DNA of 64,000 nt from contig NZ_BAAAIX010000027.1 in NCBI RefSeq assembly GCF_039526385.1, positions 1-64,000 on the forward strand. Reading direction: 5' to 3'. This document shows positions 1 to 7,975 of the stretch, one piece after another. Numbering within the stretch: position 1 is the first letter of the stretch; each line of letters begins with the position of its first letter. This DNA comes from Luteococcus peritonei. Its GTDB lineage: Bacteria; Actinomycetota; Actinomycetes; Propionibacteriales; Propionibacteriaceae. Position numbers and translations under genes: made by a program. Below the pieces are notes generated by a model that worked only from the letters and a program-made list of their open reading frames with translations, was not told the DNA's origin and made no database searches.

Positions 1-9
1 CGGGCTTAC

Positions 10-57
10 AAACACCCCTGGAGGGGATCAGAAATGATCTTTCCTCCAGGGGTGTTT
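10..57. terminator. Long hairpin terminator
   Basis: Perfect 15-bp inverted repeat (10-24 with 43-57). The loop itself holds GATCA-GAAA-TGATC, so the transcript can fold into an almost continuous hairpin of about 20 bp. A TTTT run follows on the plus strand. It most likely ends a gene lying left of the window and insulates the UvrA-like gene. Confidence 0.8.
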
Positions 58-173
58 TCACGTTCCCGCACGAAGAAGTTCCGAGCCGGCCACGTCATGT
101 GGTCGGCTCTTGTCAGTTCAGCCGCATAGACTCTGCGTCGGCACCGGGTGTGGGGCCGCGAGAGGAGAGTGAC

Positions 174-2522
174 ATGAGCACGGTTGATCCGCACGAGGTG
201 ATCCGGGTCCAGGGGGCGCGGGAGAACAATCTGAAGGACGTCAGCGTCGACATCCCGAAGCGGAAGCTGACCGTCTTCACCGGCGTCTCCGGCTCCGGCA
301 AGAGCTCGCTGGTCTTCGGGACGGTCGCGGCGGAGAGCCAGCGCTTGATCAACGAGACCTACTCGGCCTTCCTCCAGGGTTTCATGCAGTCGATCGGCCG
401 GCCCGAGGTGGACGTGCTGGAAGGACTCACTACAGCGATCATCGTCGATCAGGAGCGACTGGGGGCGAATCCACGCTCCACGGTCGGCACCGCCACCGAT
501 GTCAATGCCCAGCTGCGCATCCTGTTTAGCCGGCTCGCCGAACCCCACATCGGTGGCCCCAAAGCGTATTCGTTCAACGTCCCATCGGTGAGCGGGGGAG
601 GAGCCATCAAGACGACCAAGAACGGCCGCGAGGTGAGTGAGCGTCGACAGTTCAGCGTCGTGGGCGGCATGTGCTCGCGCTGTGAGGGCACCGGACGGGT
701 CAGCGACTTCGACCTGGACGAGCTCTACGACGCGTCGAAGAGCCTGAACCAGGACCCGTTGAAGGTGCCGGGCATGTCCATGGCCGGTTGGTACGGCCGG
801 ATCTACCAGGGCTCCGGCTACTTTGACCTGGACAAGGCCATCAAGGACTACACCACCAAGGAGCTCGACGACCTCCTCTACCGCGAGGGCACCCGCATCA
901 AGGTGGAGGGCATCAACGTCACCTACGAGGGGATCATCCCGAAGATCCAGAAGTCCATGCTCAGCAAGGATGTCGAGGCGATGCAGCCCCACATCCGGGC
1001 TTTCGTCGAACGTGCCATCGTCTTCCGCACCTGTCCCGACTGCGAGGGCACCCGTCTCACTGAGGCGGCGCGCACCTCGATGCTGGCGGGCAAGAGCATC
1101 GCCGACGTCTGCCAGATGCAGATCACGGACCTGGCCGCGTGGGTCAAGCAGGTCGAGGCGCCCGAGGTGGCACCCCTGCTGGCCGCCCTACGCCATTCCC
1201 TTGACGCCTTCGTGCAGGTGGGGCTGGGATATCTGTCGCTCGACCGCCCCAGCGGGACGCTCTCGGGTGGCGAGGCTCAGCGGATCAAGATGATTCGCCA
1301 CTTGGGCTCGGCACTGACTGATGTCACCTATGTCTTTGACGAACCGAGCGTCGGGCTGCACCCGCACGACATCGCGCGGATGAACCAGCTGCTGCTCCAG
1401 CTGCGGGACAAGGGCAACACCGTGCTGGTGGTGGAGCACAAGCCCGAGATGATCGCGATCGCCGACCACGTCGTCGATCTGGGCCCGGGGGCCGGCAGTC
1501 ATGGTGGTGAGGTGGAGTTCGAGGGGACCGTCGACGGACTGCGGACCAGCGGCACCATCACCGGTCGCCACCTGGACGACCGGGCCCAGCTCAAGGACTC
1601 GGTCCGTGCGCCCCAGGGAGCCATCGAGATCCGTGACGCCACCAGCCACAACCTGCGAGAGGTTGACGTGGACATCCCGCTGGGTGTGCTGACCGTGCTC
1701 ACCGGCGTGGCGGGCTCGGGCAAGAGCAGCCTGGTGGCCGAGGGCGTCGTCGGCCGTGAGGACGTGGTCTACGTCGACCAGAGCGCCATCAAGGGCTCGC
1801 GCCGCTCCAACCCGGCCACCTACACCGGATTGCTGGAGCCGATCCGCAAGGCCTTCGCCAAGGCCAATGGCGTGAAGCCGGCGCTGTTCAGCGCCAACTC
1901 TGAAGGAGCCTGCCCCACCTGCAACGGTGCCGGCGTGATCTTCACCGACCTCGGGATGATGGCCACCATGAGCACCGTCTGCGAGGACTGCGAGGGACGG
2001 CGGTTCAGTGACGAGGTGCTGGTGCACCAGCTGGGTGGCCGCGACATCAGCCAGGTGCTGGCCATGAGCGTGGAGCAGGCGCACGACTTCTTCACCGCGG
2101 GGGAGGGGAAGGTGCCTGCTGCCGCGAAGATCCTGAAGCACCTCTCGGACGTGGGCCTGGGCTACATCACGCTGGGCCAGCCGCTCACCACGCTCTCGGG
2201 CGGCGAGCGGCAGCGGCTCAAGCTGGCGATGCGGATGGGCGACAAGGGCGGCATCTACGTCCTCGACGAGCCCACCACCGGCCTGCACCTGGCCGACGTC
2301 GAGCAGCTGCTCAGGCTCCTGGACCAACTGGTCGACTCCGGCAGGTCCGTCATCGTGGTGGAGCACCACCAGGCAGTCATGGCCCATGCCGACTGGATCA
2401 TCGACCTCGGGCCCGGGGCCGGTCACGACGGTGGACAGGTGGTCTTCCAGGGCACTCCCGCCGACCTGGTGTCCGATGGCTCGACGCTGACCGGCCAGCA
2501 CCTGCGTGAGTACGTCGGCTGA
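174..2522 (+). CDS. UvrA-like excinuclease ABC ATPase (short, UvrA2/DrrC type)
   Basis: Duplicated ABC ATPase of 782 residues. The first Walker A (GVSGSGKSS) is at residues 37-45 and the second (GVAGSGKSS) near 510. Each half has a signature motif (TLSGGEAQRIK and TLSGGERQRLK) and a Walker B (DEPSVGLH and DEPTTGLH). Zinc-type CxxC pairs are present (CSRCEG, CPDCEG, CPTCNG, CEDCEG). Canonical UvrA is about 940-990 residues. This shorter form fits the UvrA2/DrrC group, linked in other bacteria to drug or DNA-damage tolerance; whether it works with UvrB is not shown. The start is the ATG preceded by AGAGGAG rather than the upstream GTG. A TAGACT -10 candidate lies at 127-132. Confidence 0.85.
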   Translation: MSTVDPHEVIRVQGARENNLKDVSVDIPKRKLTVFTGVSGSGKSSLVFGTVAAESQRLINETYSAFLQGFMQSIGRPEVDVLEGLTTAIIVDQERLGANPRSTVGTATDVNAQLRILFSRLAEPHIGGPKAYSFNVPSVSGGGAIKTTKNGREVSERRQFSVVGGMCSRCEGTGRVSDFDLDELYDASKSLNQDPLKVPGMSMAGWYGRIYQGSGYFDLDKAIKDYTTKELDDLLYREGTRIKVEGINVTYEGIIPKIQKSMLSKDVEAMQPHIRAFVERAIVFRTCPDCEGTRLTEAARTSMLAGKSIADVCQMQITDLAAWVKQVEAPEVAPLLAALRHSLDAFVQVGLGYLSLDRPSGTLSGGEAQRIKMIRHLGSALTDVTYVFDEPSVGLHPHDIARMNQLLLQLRDKGNTVLVVEHKPEMIAIADHVVDLGPGAGSHGGEVEFEGTVDGLRTSGTITGRHLDDRAQLKDSVRAPQGAIEIRDATSHNLREVDVDIPLGVLTVLTGVAGSGKSSLVAEGVVGREDVVYVDQSAIKGSRRSNPATYTGLLEPIRKAFAKANGVKPALFSANSEGACPTCNGAGVIFTDLGMMATMSTVCEDCEGRRFSDEVLVHQLGGRDISQVLAMSVEQAHDFFTAGEGKVPAAAKILKHLSDVGLGYITLGQPLTTLSGGERQRLKLAMRMGDKGGIYVLDEPTTGLHLADVEQLLRLLDQLVDSGRSVIVVEHHQAVMAHADWIIDLGPGAGHDGGQVVFQGTPADLVSDGSTLTGQHLREYVG

Positions 2523-2598
2523 CCCGGTTCCGGGCCGCGGAACGGCCCGTGGGCAGGGACGCACGGCTTGGTAGGTTGAGGCTGTCCCCGAACGCCCC

Positions 2599-3846
2599 GT
2601 GGGGCATCGCCATGCCCGAGAAGGAGCAGCCACGAATCCGCAGCAGAGCACCCCGACGCAGCGCCAGCAGGCCCGGCTCTGGACCCCGATCTTCACCGTC
2701 CTGACGCTGGCCAACTTCGGCACCTCGTCGATCTTCTACATGCTCACCTCGGCCCTGGGTGCCTGGGCGGTGAGCGACCTCGCGGCCAGCCAGGCCCAGG
2801 CGGGGCTCGTGGGCACGGCCTGGTTCATCGGTGCCTTCTTCGCCCGCCTGGTGGGTGGACTGGTGACGCAGCGGCTGGGGGAGCGGGTCGCCCTCCTGGT
2901 CAGCCTGGGCGGACTGTTCGCCGGCACCCTGGTCTACCCCTTCATCACGACGGTGGGAGCCTTGCTGGCGCTGCGCTTCGTGCACGGGCTCTTCTTCGGC
3001 GTCGCCGCCACCGCCGTGGCCGGCGCCGCGCTGTCCCGGATCCCCACCGAGCGTCGTGGTGAGGGCTCCGGCTGGTTCTCCTTCGGTCTGGCGGTCGGCA
3101 CCGGGCTGGCGCCCTTCGTCGGGGCCGTGCTGCAGCGCAGCCGCTGGGGGATGGACGGTGTCTTCGTCGCCGCCATCGGGTGCGGCGCCTTCAGCCTGCT
3201 GATGGTGCTGCTCGCCATCCGGCAGATCCGCCCCGTGCCCCGCGCCGGCAGCGGTCCGTCGGCCGGCTGGCGCGACCTGGTGGAACCGCGGGTGCTGCCG
3301 ATCGCCCTGGTGGTCTGCCTGTGCGCGCTGCCCTTCGGTGCCGTGCTCACCCTGCTCGGCTCCTTCGCCGCGGAGGTGGGTCTGGTGGGTGCCGCTGGGC
3401 TCTACTTCCTGGTCTATGCGCTGGTCATCATGGTCTCGCGGCCGGTGGCGGGCGTGCTGCAGGACCGCCTGGGAGACACCGCCATCATGGTGCCGATCAT
3501 CGTCTTCACCATCGCCGGGCTGGTGATCACGGCGCTGGCCCAGGCCGGGTGGATGCTGCTGGTGGGCGGTGCTCTGCTCGGCCTCGGCTACGGGACGATG
3601 GTGCCGGCCGGCCAGACCGTGGCGCTCAACCTGGTGGGCTCGGCCCGCGCCGGGGTGGGCATCTCCAGCTACTTCTTGTTCGTCGACGCCGGCACCGGCA
3701 TCGGACCCTTCGTGATCGGTGCCCTGGTGGAACCGCTGGGCTTCCGGGCGGCACTGCTGGTGGGCGTTGCCTTCGCCGGGCTCGGGCTGGTGGCCATGGC
3801 TGTGCTGCAGGGGCGGATCCGCCGGCGCCATGACACGCGCGGCTGA
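2599..3846 (+). CDS. Major facilitator superfamily transporter
   Basis: Hydrophobic protein of about 400 residues with roughly twelve membrane segments and an MFS motif-A-like loop (GGLVTQRLGERV) after the second helix. Homologs are proton-coupled drug or metabolite exporters; the substrate cannot be read from sequence. The start is uncertain. GTG at 2599 opens the frame but has no ribosome binding site. A perfect AAGGAG (2621-2626) instead sits 5 nt before an in-frame ACG at 2632, and a TAGGTT -10 candidate lies at 2572-2577. It starts 76 nt after the UvrA-like gene. A weak hairpin (GTTCCG/CGGAAC) in that gap may end the uvrA-like transcript. Confidence 0.8.
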   Translation: MGHRHAREGAATNPQQSTPTQRQQARLWTPIFTVLTLANFGTSSIFYMLTSALGAWAVSDLAASQAQAGLVGTAWFIGAFFARLVGGLVTQRLGERVALLVSLGGLFAGTLVYPFITTVGALLALRFVHGLFFGVAATAVAGAALSRIPTERRGEGSGWFSFGLAVGTGLAPFVGAVLQRSRWGMDGVFVAAIGCGAFSLLMVLLAIRQIRPVPRAGSGPSAGWRDLVEPRVLPIALVVCLCALPFGAVLTLLGSFAAEVGLVGAAGLYFLVYALVIMVSRPVAGVLQDRLGDTAIMVPIIVFTIAGLVITALAQAGWMLLVGGALLGLGYGTMVPAGQTVALNLVGSARAGVGISSYFLFVDAGTGIGPFVIGALVEPLGFRAALLVGVAFAGLGLVAMAVLQGRIRRRHDTRG

Positions 3847-3899
3847 CCCCAACCCCAAGGGGGTGCCTGTGGATCCGGGGTCCGTGTTCGGATGGATCA

Positions 3900-4559
3900 A
3901 TGGAATGGAACCTGTTGCGCGACGCCTACGGCCCGGCCACCGAGATCCCCGAGCTGCTGGCCGAGGCGGGTGCCTCGGAGCGGGAGGACGGGCTCGCCTG
4001 GCGCGAACTGCGCGAGCGACTGCTCCATGACGGCCAGATCAGTCCTGCCAGCCTGGCGGCGCTGGAACCCCTGGCCGATCTTGCCGTCAAGGGCCCCTCT
4101 CCGGTGGCGCGCGCCGCGCTGGACCTGGCCGCCGGCATCGTCGCAGTCGCCTGGGCTGATCCGACCTGCGAGCAGGCCGTGCCCCGTCGAGCCCTGCGCC
4201 GACTCCGCGACCTGGGTCGAAGCAGCTTGGCCGAGGCCACCGGCGACGACGACTTCCTGCGTCTGCTGGAGTCGGTGATGGCCTTCGAGCAGCGATCGGG
4301 CTGGTACGGACCGCTGCAGGACCTGTCCGAGGGACAACTCCAAGTGACCTGCCCCCGGTGCGGGCGCGAGCAGCGCCTGGCGGTGGGCACCATCACGACG
4401 GGCGACCCGGAAGAGCATCCGGACGGACGCAGGATGGTGGAGCTGGCCCGTGAACACGGGCGCGACGCGCTCGTCGGACGCCTGGCACTGCTCTTCGGTC
4501 GGGCCACGTGCCCGGTCTGCGGGGACGTCTTCGAGATGCACGAGACCGTCGACGGCTGA
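3900..4559 (+). CDS. Hypothetical protein with C-terminal zinc ribbon
   Basis: 219 residues, soluble, not recognised as a named family. The first 140 residues are predicted helical, rich in Leu, Ala, Glu and Arg. The C-terminal third carries two CxxC knuckles, CPRC at 151-154 and CPVC at 204-207, likely binding one zinc. A zinc-ribbon tail suggests a nucleic-acid or protein contact, but nothing identifies a function. It stands alone 53 nt after the MFS gene and is closed by a strong terminator. No clear ribosome binding site precedes ATG 3900; ATG 3905 is in another frame. Confidence 0.65.
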   Translation: MEWNLLRDAYGPATEIPELLAEAGASEREDGLAWRELRERLLHDGQISPASLAALEPLADLAVKGPSPVARAALDLAAGIVAVAWADPTCEQAVPRRALRRLRDLGRSSLAEATGDDDFLRLLESVMAFEQRSGWYGPLQDLSEGQLQVTCPRCGREQRLAVGTITTGDPEEHPDGRRMVELAREHGRDALVGRLALLFGRATCPVCGDVFEMHETVDG

Positions 4560-4563
4560 GCGC

Positions 4564-4596
4564 CGCCCGGCCACTGGGGTGACCCGTGGCCGGGCG
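4564..4596. terminator. Bidirectional terminator
   Basis: 11-bp GC-rich inverted repeat (4564-4574 with 4586-4596, 11-nt loop) between two convergent genes. It lacks a T-run, as is common in high-GC actinobacteria. Confidence 0.6.
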
Positions 4597-4613
4597 TGAG
4601 CCTCGGCGAGGGT

Positions 4614-5312
4614 CTATTCGACGGCGGTCTCCGGCTCCTCGTCGCTGGGTGCCGGCTCGTGCTGCACCACCTCGGTCTCCGAGGCCTGCGGCGCCTCGGT
4701 CATCAGGGCGGTGATCTCGTCGGTCAGGGCACTGCCCGGCAGGCCCCAGCCCTCTTGGTAGCCATAGATGTCGGCCAGGCTGCGGTGGCTACGGGTGCCC
4801 TCCAGGATCTCCACATCGCGGGGACCCAGCAGGGCAGGGTGCAGCACGCCAGCCGCCTCGGAGACCTTGAGCAGGTCACGCCGCAGGGTCGTGACATAGC
4901 GCGCCAGGCGCTGCGACTTGTCCGTCGGGTCGATGCCGTGGGCCAGCCAGGTGTCCTGGGTGGCCACCCCGGTGGGGCACTTGTCGGTGTGGCACTTCTG
5001 TGCCTGGATGCAGCCGATGGACAGCATCGCCTCGCGCGCCACGTTCACCATGTCGGCGCCCAGCGCGAAGGCCACCAGGGCGTTCTCCGGCAGGCCCAGC
5101 TTGCCCGAGCCGATCCAGGTGATCCGGTCGGTGAGGCCGCGATCGGCGATGTACTGGCGCAGCTCCGGGCCGATGGCCTCCAGCCCGTAGCGGGCCCGGG
5201 CCAGCAGCGGGAAGTTGCGACGCAGCGCGTGCTCCTTCTGGAACAGGTCCTGGGCGGCAAGACCTGCGACGGCGGCGCCGGCTGCGGCGGCAACATTCTT
5301 GGCAAGGCTCAT
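4614..5312 (-). CDS. FMN-binding glutamate synthase family protein with large internal deletion
   Basis: 232 residues, whereas this family (GltB-like stand-alone proteins) is usually near 500. The N terminus (to about residue 55) matches the family's leader, ending in PELRQYI. It then jumps to the family's C-terminal part, ADRGLTDRITWIGSGK, which keeps the C-x5-C-x4-C iron-sulfur motif at C101, C107 and C112 and TGVATQD. Most of the FMN barrel and active site is missing. The frame is preserved across the junction (about 5145-5150). It is expressed as an open frame but unlikely to be a working glutamate synthase. CAGAGT (5320-5325) lies 7 nt before the ATG, so transcription is probably leaderless. 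Confidence 0.7.
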   Translation of the reverse strand: MSLAKNVAAAAGAAVAGLAAQDLFQKEHALRRNFPLLARARYGLEAIGPELRQYIADRGLTDRITWIGSGKLGLPENALVAFALGADMVNVAREAMLSIGCIQAQKCHTDKCPTGVATQDTWLAHGIDPTDKSQRLARYVTTLRRDLLKVSEAAGVLHPALLGPRDVEILEGTRSHRSLADIYGYQEGWGLPGSALTDEITALMTEAPQASETEVVQHEPAPSDEEPETAVE

Positions 5313-5403
5313 GCCCCATACTCTGCCCAGCTGGCGGGGGATTGAACAGACCCCGCGGGTGTGCTTTGGCCGACAATCCGATGGCCGGCTGCCGTGGCGC
5401 CGG

Positions 5404-5409
5404 TAGGGT
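5404..5409 (+). promoter_or_regulatory. Leaderless -10 (TAGGGT)
   Basis: TAGGGT followed by 7 nt and ATG 5417; no ribosome binding site. Drives the B3/4-domain gene. Confidence 0.5.
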
Positions 5410-5416
5410 CGGCCGC

Positions 5417-6124
5417 ATGACTGACTTCACCGTCGACGACCCCTTCTTCCAGCTCTTCCCGGACGCGCGGATCGGCGTGATCGTCTGTCACGGGATCGAC
5501 AACACGGGGGAGAGCTCACCTGAGTTGCTGGCCCGTCTGGAGGCCGCCACCCAGGGCGTCGGGCGGCACCTGCCGAACCCGGAGTTCAGCCAGAACGACG
5601 TGGTGCAGACCTGGCGCAAGGCCTTCCAGAAGTTCCCCGGCAAGAAGGGTGCGCGCAGCTCGGTGGAGGCCATGCTGAAGAGAGCCCACCAGGGCAAGGG
5701 CGTCGGCTCGATCAACCCGCTGGTGGACCTGTACAACGCGGTCAGCCTGGAGCACGCGGTGCCGATCGGTGGTGAGGACCTGGCGAAGATCGTCGGCGAC
5801 GTCCGCCTGACCCGGGCGGCCGGGGAAGAGGACTTCGTCACCCTGGGCTCCGAGAAGTCCGAGCCCGCCGTCGCCGGCGAGGTCTGCTACCTCGACGACG
5901 AGGGCGCCATCTGCCGCAACTGGAACTGGCGCGAGGCGATGCGCACCATGCTCACCGAGCAGACCACCGACGCGGTCATGGTCATCGAGGCCGTCGACGG
6001 GTCGAACAACGACGACATCGAGGCCGCGATGCGTGAGCTGGAGGCCGGGATCCAGAAGCATCTGGGCGCCACCACGACGAGCAGTGTGCTCACAGAGGGT
6101 CAGGCAAGGATCTCACTGGCCTGA
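5417..6124 (+). CDS. B3/4 domain protein (tRNA-synthetase beta-subunit-like)
   Basis: 235 residues. The central and C-terminal parts match the B3/B4 domain also found in the phenylalanyl-tRNA synthetase beta subunit. Motifs seen are SINPLVDLYNAVSL, GGEDLAKI, GEVCYLDDEGAICRNWNWR and a final VMVIEAV. Stand-alone B3/4 proteins are widespread; some are thought to act on misacylated tRNA or amino-acid derivatives, but the reaction is not established. The start is ATG 5417, set by the TAGGGT -10 seven nt upstream; an upstream in-frame ATG at 5342 lies before that promoter. Divergent from the glutamate-synthase-like gene. Confidence 0.75.
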   Translation: MTDFTVDDPFFQLFPDARIGVIVCHGIDNTGESSPELLARLEAATQGVGRHLPNPEFSQNDVVQTWRKAFQKFPGKKGARSSVEAMLKRAHQGKGVGSINPLVDLYNAVSLEHAVPIGGEDLAKIVGDVRLTRAAGEEDFVTLGSEKSEPAVAGEVCYLDDEGAICRNWNWREAMRTMLTEQTTDAVMVIEAVDGSNNDDIEAAMRELEAGIQKHLGATTTSSVLTEGQARISLA

Positions 6125-6192
6125 GATATCGTTGCCATGTTCGATTCCGTTCCAAGGGCTCTGACGAGTCTTCGTGCGCCAGGAGGTCTGGC

Positions 6193-6198
6193 TAAGGT
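6193..6198 (+). promoter_or_regulatory. Leaderless -10 (TAAGGT)
   Basis: TAAGGT followed by 7 nt and ATG 6206. An AGGAGG at 6181-6186 lies 19 nt before that ATG, too far to serve it, but 10 nt before a GTG at 6197. Confidence 0.4.
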
Positions 6199-6205
6199 GC
6201 GAACC

Positions 6206-6586
6206 ATGGGAAACAGCGATGTGTTGTGCGAGTTCTGCGACCTTCCGCTCTACAGCTGTTCACATGGGCAGCCTGCGAGGATTCGTCGTGTGAGCAGCTA
6301 CCTGGAGGTGTCCCCGTCGTCGGTGGCGCATTTCCCGGGGTGCCCGCACAAGGATGACTCCGACTATTCACGGTGGGGTCGGATCACGCGGGCTGTGGAA
6401 TCTGCGTGGCAGCAGTTGGGCCGCGGTGAGCCCCTGGTGTGCGACGAGAGCGATGACTCTGGCCGTCGCGCCACCAGACGATGCGCAGACTGTGTGGATC
6501 ACGGGGCCTGGAACCGAGTGGCTGGCGTGGAGATGCCCGCCTTGGCAGATATGGCCGATAAGCTACATTATGACAAAACGGCATGA
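6206..6586 (+). CDS. Small Cys/His-rich hypothetical protein
   Basis: 126 residues from ATG 6206, or 129 from GTG 6197. The N terminus carries CEFCDLPLYSCSHG, then HFPGCPHK, and later CADC, together suggesting a small zinc-binding fold. Similar CxFCDLP starts occur in small actinobacterial proteins of unknown function. Codons use less G or C at the third position than neighbours, and the next 470 nt are gene-poor, so this may be a foreign or decaying stretch. No function is proposed. Confidence 0.5.
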   Translation: MGNSDVLCEFCDLPLYSCSHGQPARIRRVSSYLEVSPSSVAHFPGCPHKDDSDYSRWGRITRAVESAWQQLGRGEPLVCDESDDSGRRATRRCADCVDHGAWNRVAGVEMPALADMADKLHYDKTA

Positions 6587-7055
6587 AGAGGCTGCCCTCT
6601 GGAGGCTGGCGCCCCTGCCCCGCGACTGACGAGACGCCGTCATTGCCCGTGTCGCGCTCCTGGGGTCATTGGGTGAATCTTGCGCCCGGGTGTCGCACAA
6701 ATCTTCCCCAATGATCTGGAGCAAGGCCGTCCGTCGCTCGCTGCGACCGCGGCTTGGTGCTCGGCATCCCGAATGGAGTGCGCTGGTTCGCCTCCCTCGT
6801 TGCCCTTGTGGTGCACGTCTGGACATCTCGTTGGCGGTTGCCTGCTGCGACTCGAGGCTGGCTGGCGCGCCTCTGTCTGCTGGCTTGGGTCGTCAAGGCG
6901 CTGTTCTGCCGTCCTGGCTGGGCGCCGCTGGATCGGCTCGTAGGCCTGGCGTCCATGGGGCGTGGACAGAAGCCTCAGTAATCGAACAGGTGTTCCATGA
7001 CCCTCCCAGGCGGGGCGTCACGGGATCAGCTTGCCGTCTCTGGAACAATTGGGGC
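6587..7055. other. Gene-poor interval with possible SOS box
   Basis: No convincing gene. A TTG-started frame at 6754-6981 would encode 75 residues with two hydrophobic stretches, but its third-position GC is clearly below that of neighbouring genes and it lacks a ribosome binding site. A frame from ATG 6997 encodes 20 residues and its TGA overlaps the next gene's GTG start. A near-perfect LexA box lies at 6982-6997. Confidence 0.5.
6982..6997. promoter_or_regulatory. Candidate LexA (SOS) box
   Basis: TCGAAC-AGGT-GTTCCA matches 11 of 12 positions of the actinobacterial/Gram-positive SOS box TCGAAC-N4-GTTCGA. It lies 59 nt before the rhomboid-like start and about 47 nt before its AACAAT -10. 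Confidence 0.35.
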
Positions 7056-7874
7056 GTGAGCTACTTCTCCCCCGGCGCGCTGCGCGACCACTGGTTCCGG
7101 ATCGGCCGCCTCGAGGTCGGCAGCACCATGCTCGTCGTGCTGGCCGTCGCCGCCTCCTGGGTGGCCTGGGTGGTCGCCGGCGGCGGCGCCTGGATCCAGC
7201 TCACGGCGCTGTGGCCGCAGGCCGTCCTCGACGGTCAGGTCTGGCGGCTGGTCACCTGGCCGCTGGCCAATGCGCTTGGCCTGTGGCCCCTGCTGGGGCT
7301 GTTCTTCTTCTGGTACTTCGGCACCGACCTGGAGCAGCAGGTCGGCAAGGACCGCATGCTGCGCCTGCTGATGGGCATCTGGTTCAGCCTCACCGCGCTC
7401 ACCATGCTGCTCGGCGTCCTGCTGCCCTTCGGCTCCCAGGCGCTGGCCGGCATCTCCCAGGTGCAGTTCGTGCTCCTGCTGCTGTGGATCGCCGAGTACC
7501 CCAACCGACCCTTCTTCTTCAACATCCCCGCCTGGGTGGTGGGCGCCGTGCTGGTGGGCCTGAACGTGCTGCAGATGCTCGCCTACCGCGATGTGGTGGG
7601 CCTGCTCGCCCTGCTGGGCAGCTTCGTCCTGGTGGCCTTCGTGGCCCGGCGCGTCGGCCTGCTCAGCAGCTACGACTGGATCCCGGGCCGCGCCAACCGG
7701 CCCCAGAAGCGGCGCCAGGACCGCGTCGCCAAGGAGCAGGCCAAGCGTGCCCAGCAGCGCGCCGCCGACGACGCCAAGCTCGACGCCCTGCTGGACCAGA
7801 TCAGCGCCAAGGGCATGGACTCGCTGTCCGCCTCCCAGCGGCGCGAGCTGATGCGGCTGCGCAACCGTCGCTGA
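7056..7874 (+). CDS. Rhomboid-like membrane protein, probably not a protease
   Basis: 272 residues. Six hydrophobic segments occupy residues 20-200. Rhomboid-type landmarks are WRLVTWPLA and the FWYFGTDLEQ loop. Active rhomboids need a GxSG serine and a later membrane His. Here the serine position reads GISQ (S134) and no His follows in the last helices, so proteolysis is unlikely. The basic C-terminal tail ends in a domain (LLDQISAKGMDSLSASQRRE) that often follows actinobacterial rhomboids. GTG 7056 follows AACAAT by 6 nt, consistent with a leaderless start. A candidate SOS box is upstream. Confidence 0.75.
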   Translation: MSYFSPGALRDHWFRIGRLEVGSTMLVVLAVAASWVAWVVAGGGAWIQLTALWPQAVLDGQVWRLVTWPLANALGLWPLLGLFFFWYFGTDLEQQVGKDRMLRLLMGIWFSLTALTMLLGVLLPFGSQALAGISQVQFVLLLLWIAEYPNRPFFFNIPAWVVGAVLVGLNVLQMLAYRDVVGLLALLGSFVLVAFVARRVGLLSSYDWIPGRANRPQKRRQDRVAKEQAKRAQQRAADDAKLDALLDQISAKGMDSLSASQRRELMRLRNRR

Positions 7875-7962
7875 CGGCGCACCGATGCGCGTGACGTACT
7901 CGCAGGCAGAGAGTTCGCTGAGCACGGGCCCGCGCGATGCGACGCCGGGCACGCCGGATCGC

Positions 7963-7968
7963 TAGATT
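7963..7968 (+). promoter_or_regulatory. Leaderless -10 (TAGATT)
   Basis: TAGATT followed by 7 nt and GTG 7976 of the GH13 gene. Confidence 0.5.
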
Positions 7969-7975
7969 TGGCACG

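Noticed and set aside
6..992. 328-codon minus-strand frame opposite the UvrA-like gene
   Set aside because: Mirror of a strongly supported plus-strand gene; composition matches antisense of high-GC coding DNA and it runs through a terminator.
6754..6981. 75-codon two-helix frame
   Set aside because: Lower third-position GC than true genes, TTG start without binding site; mentioned only in the interval note.
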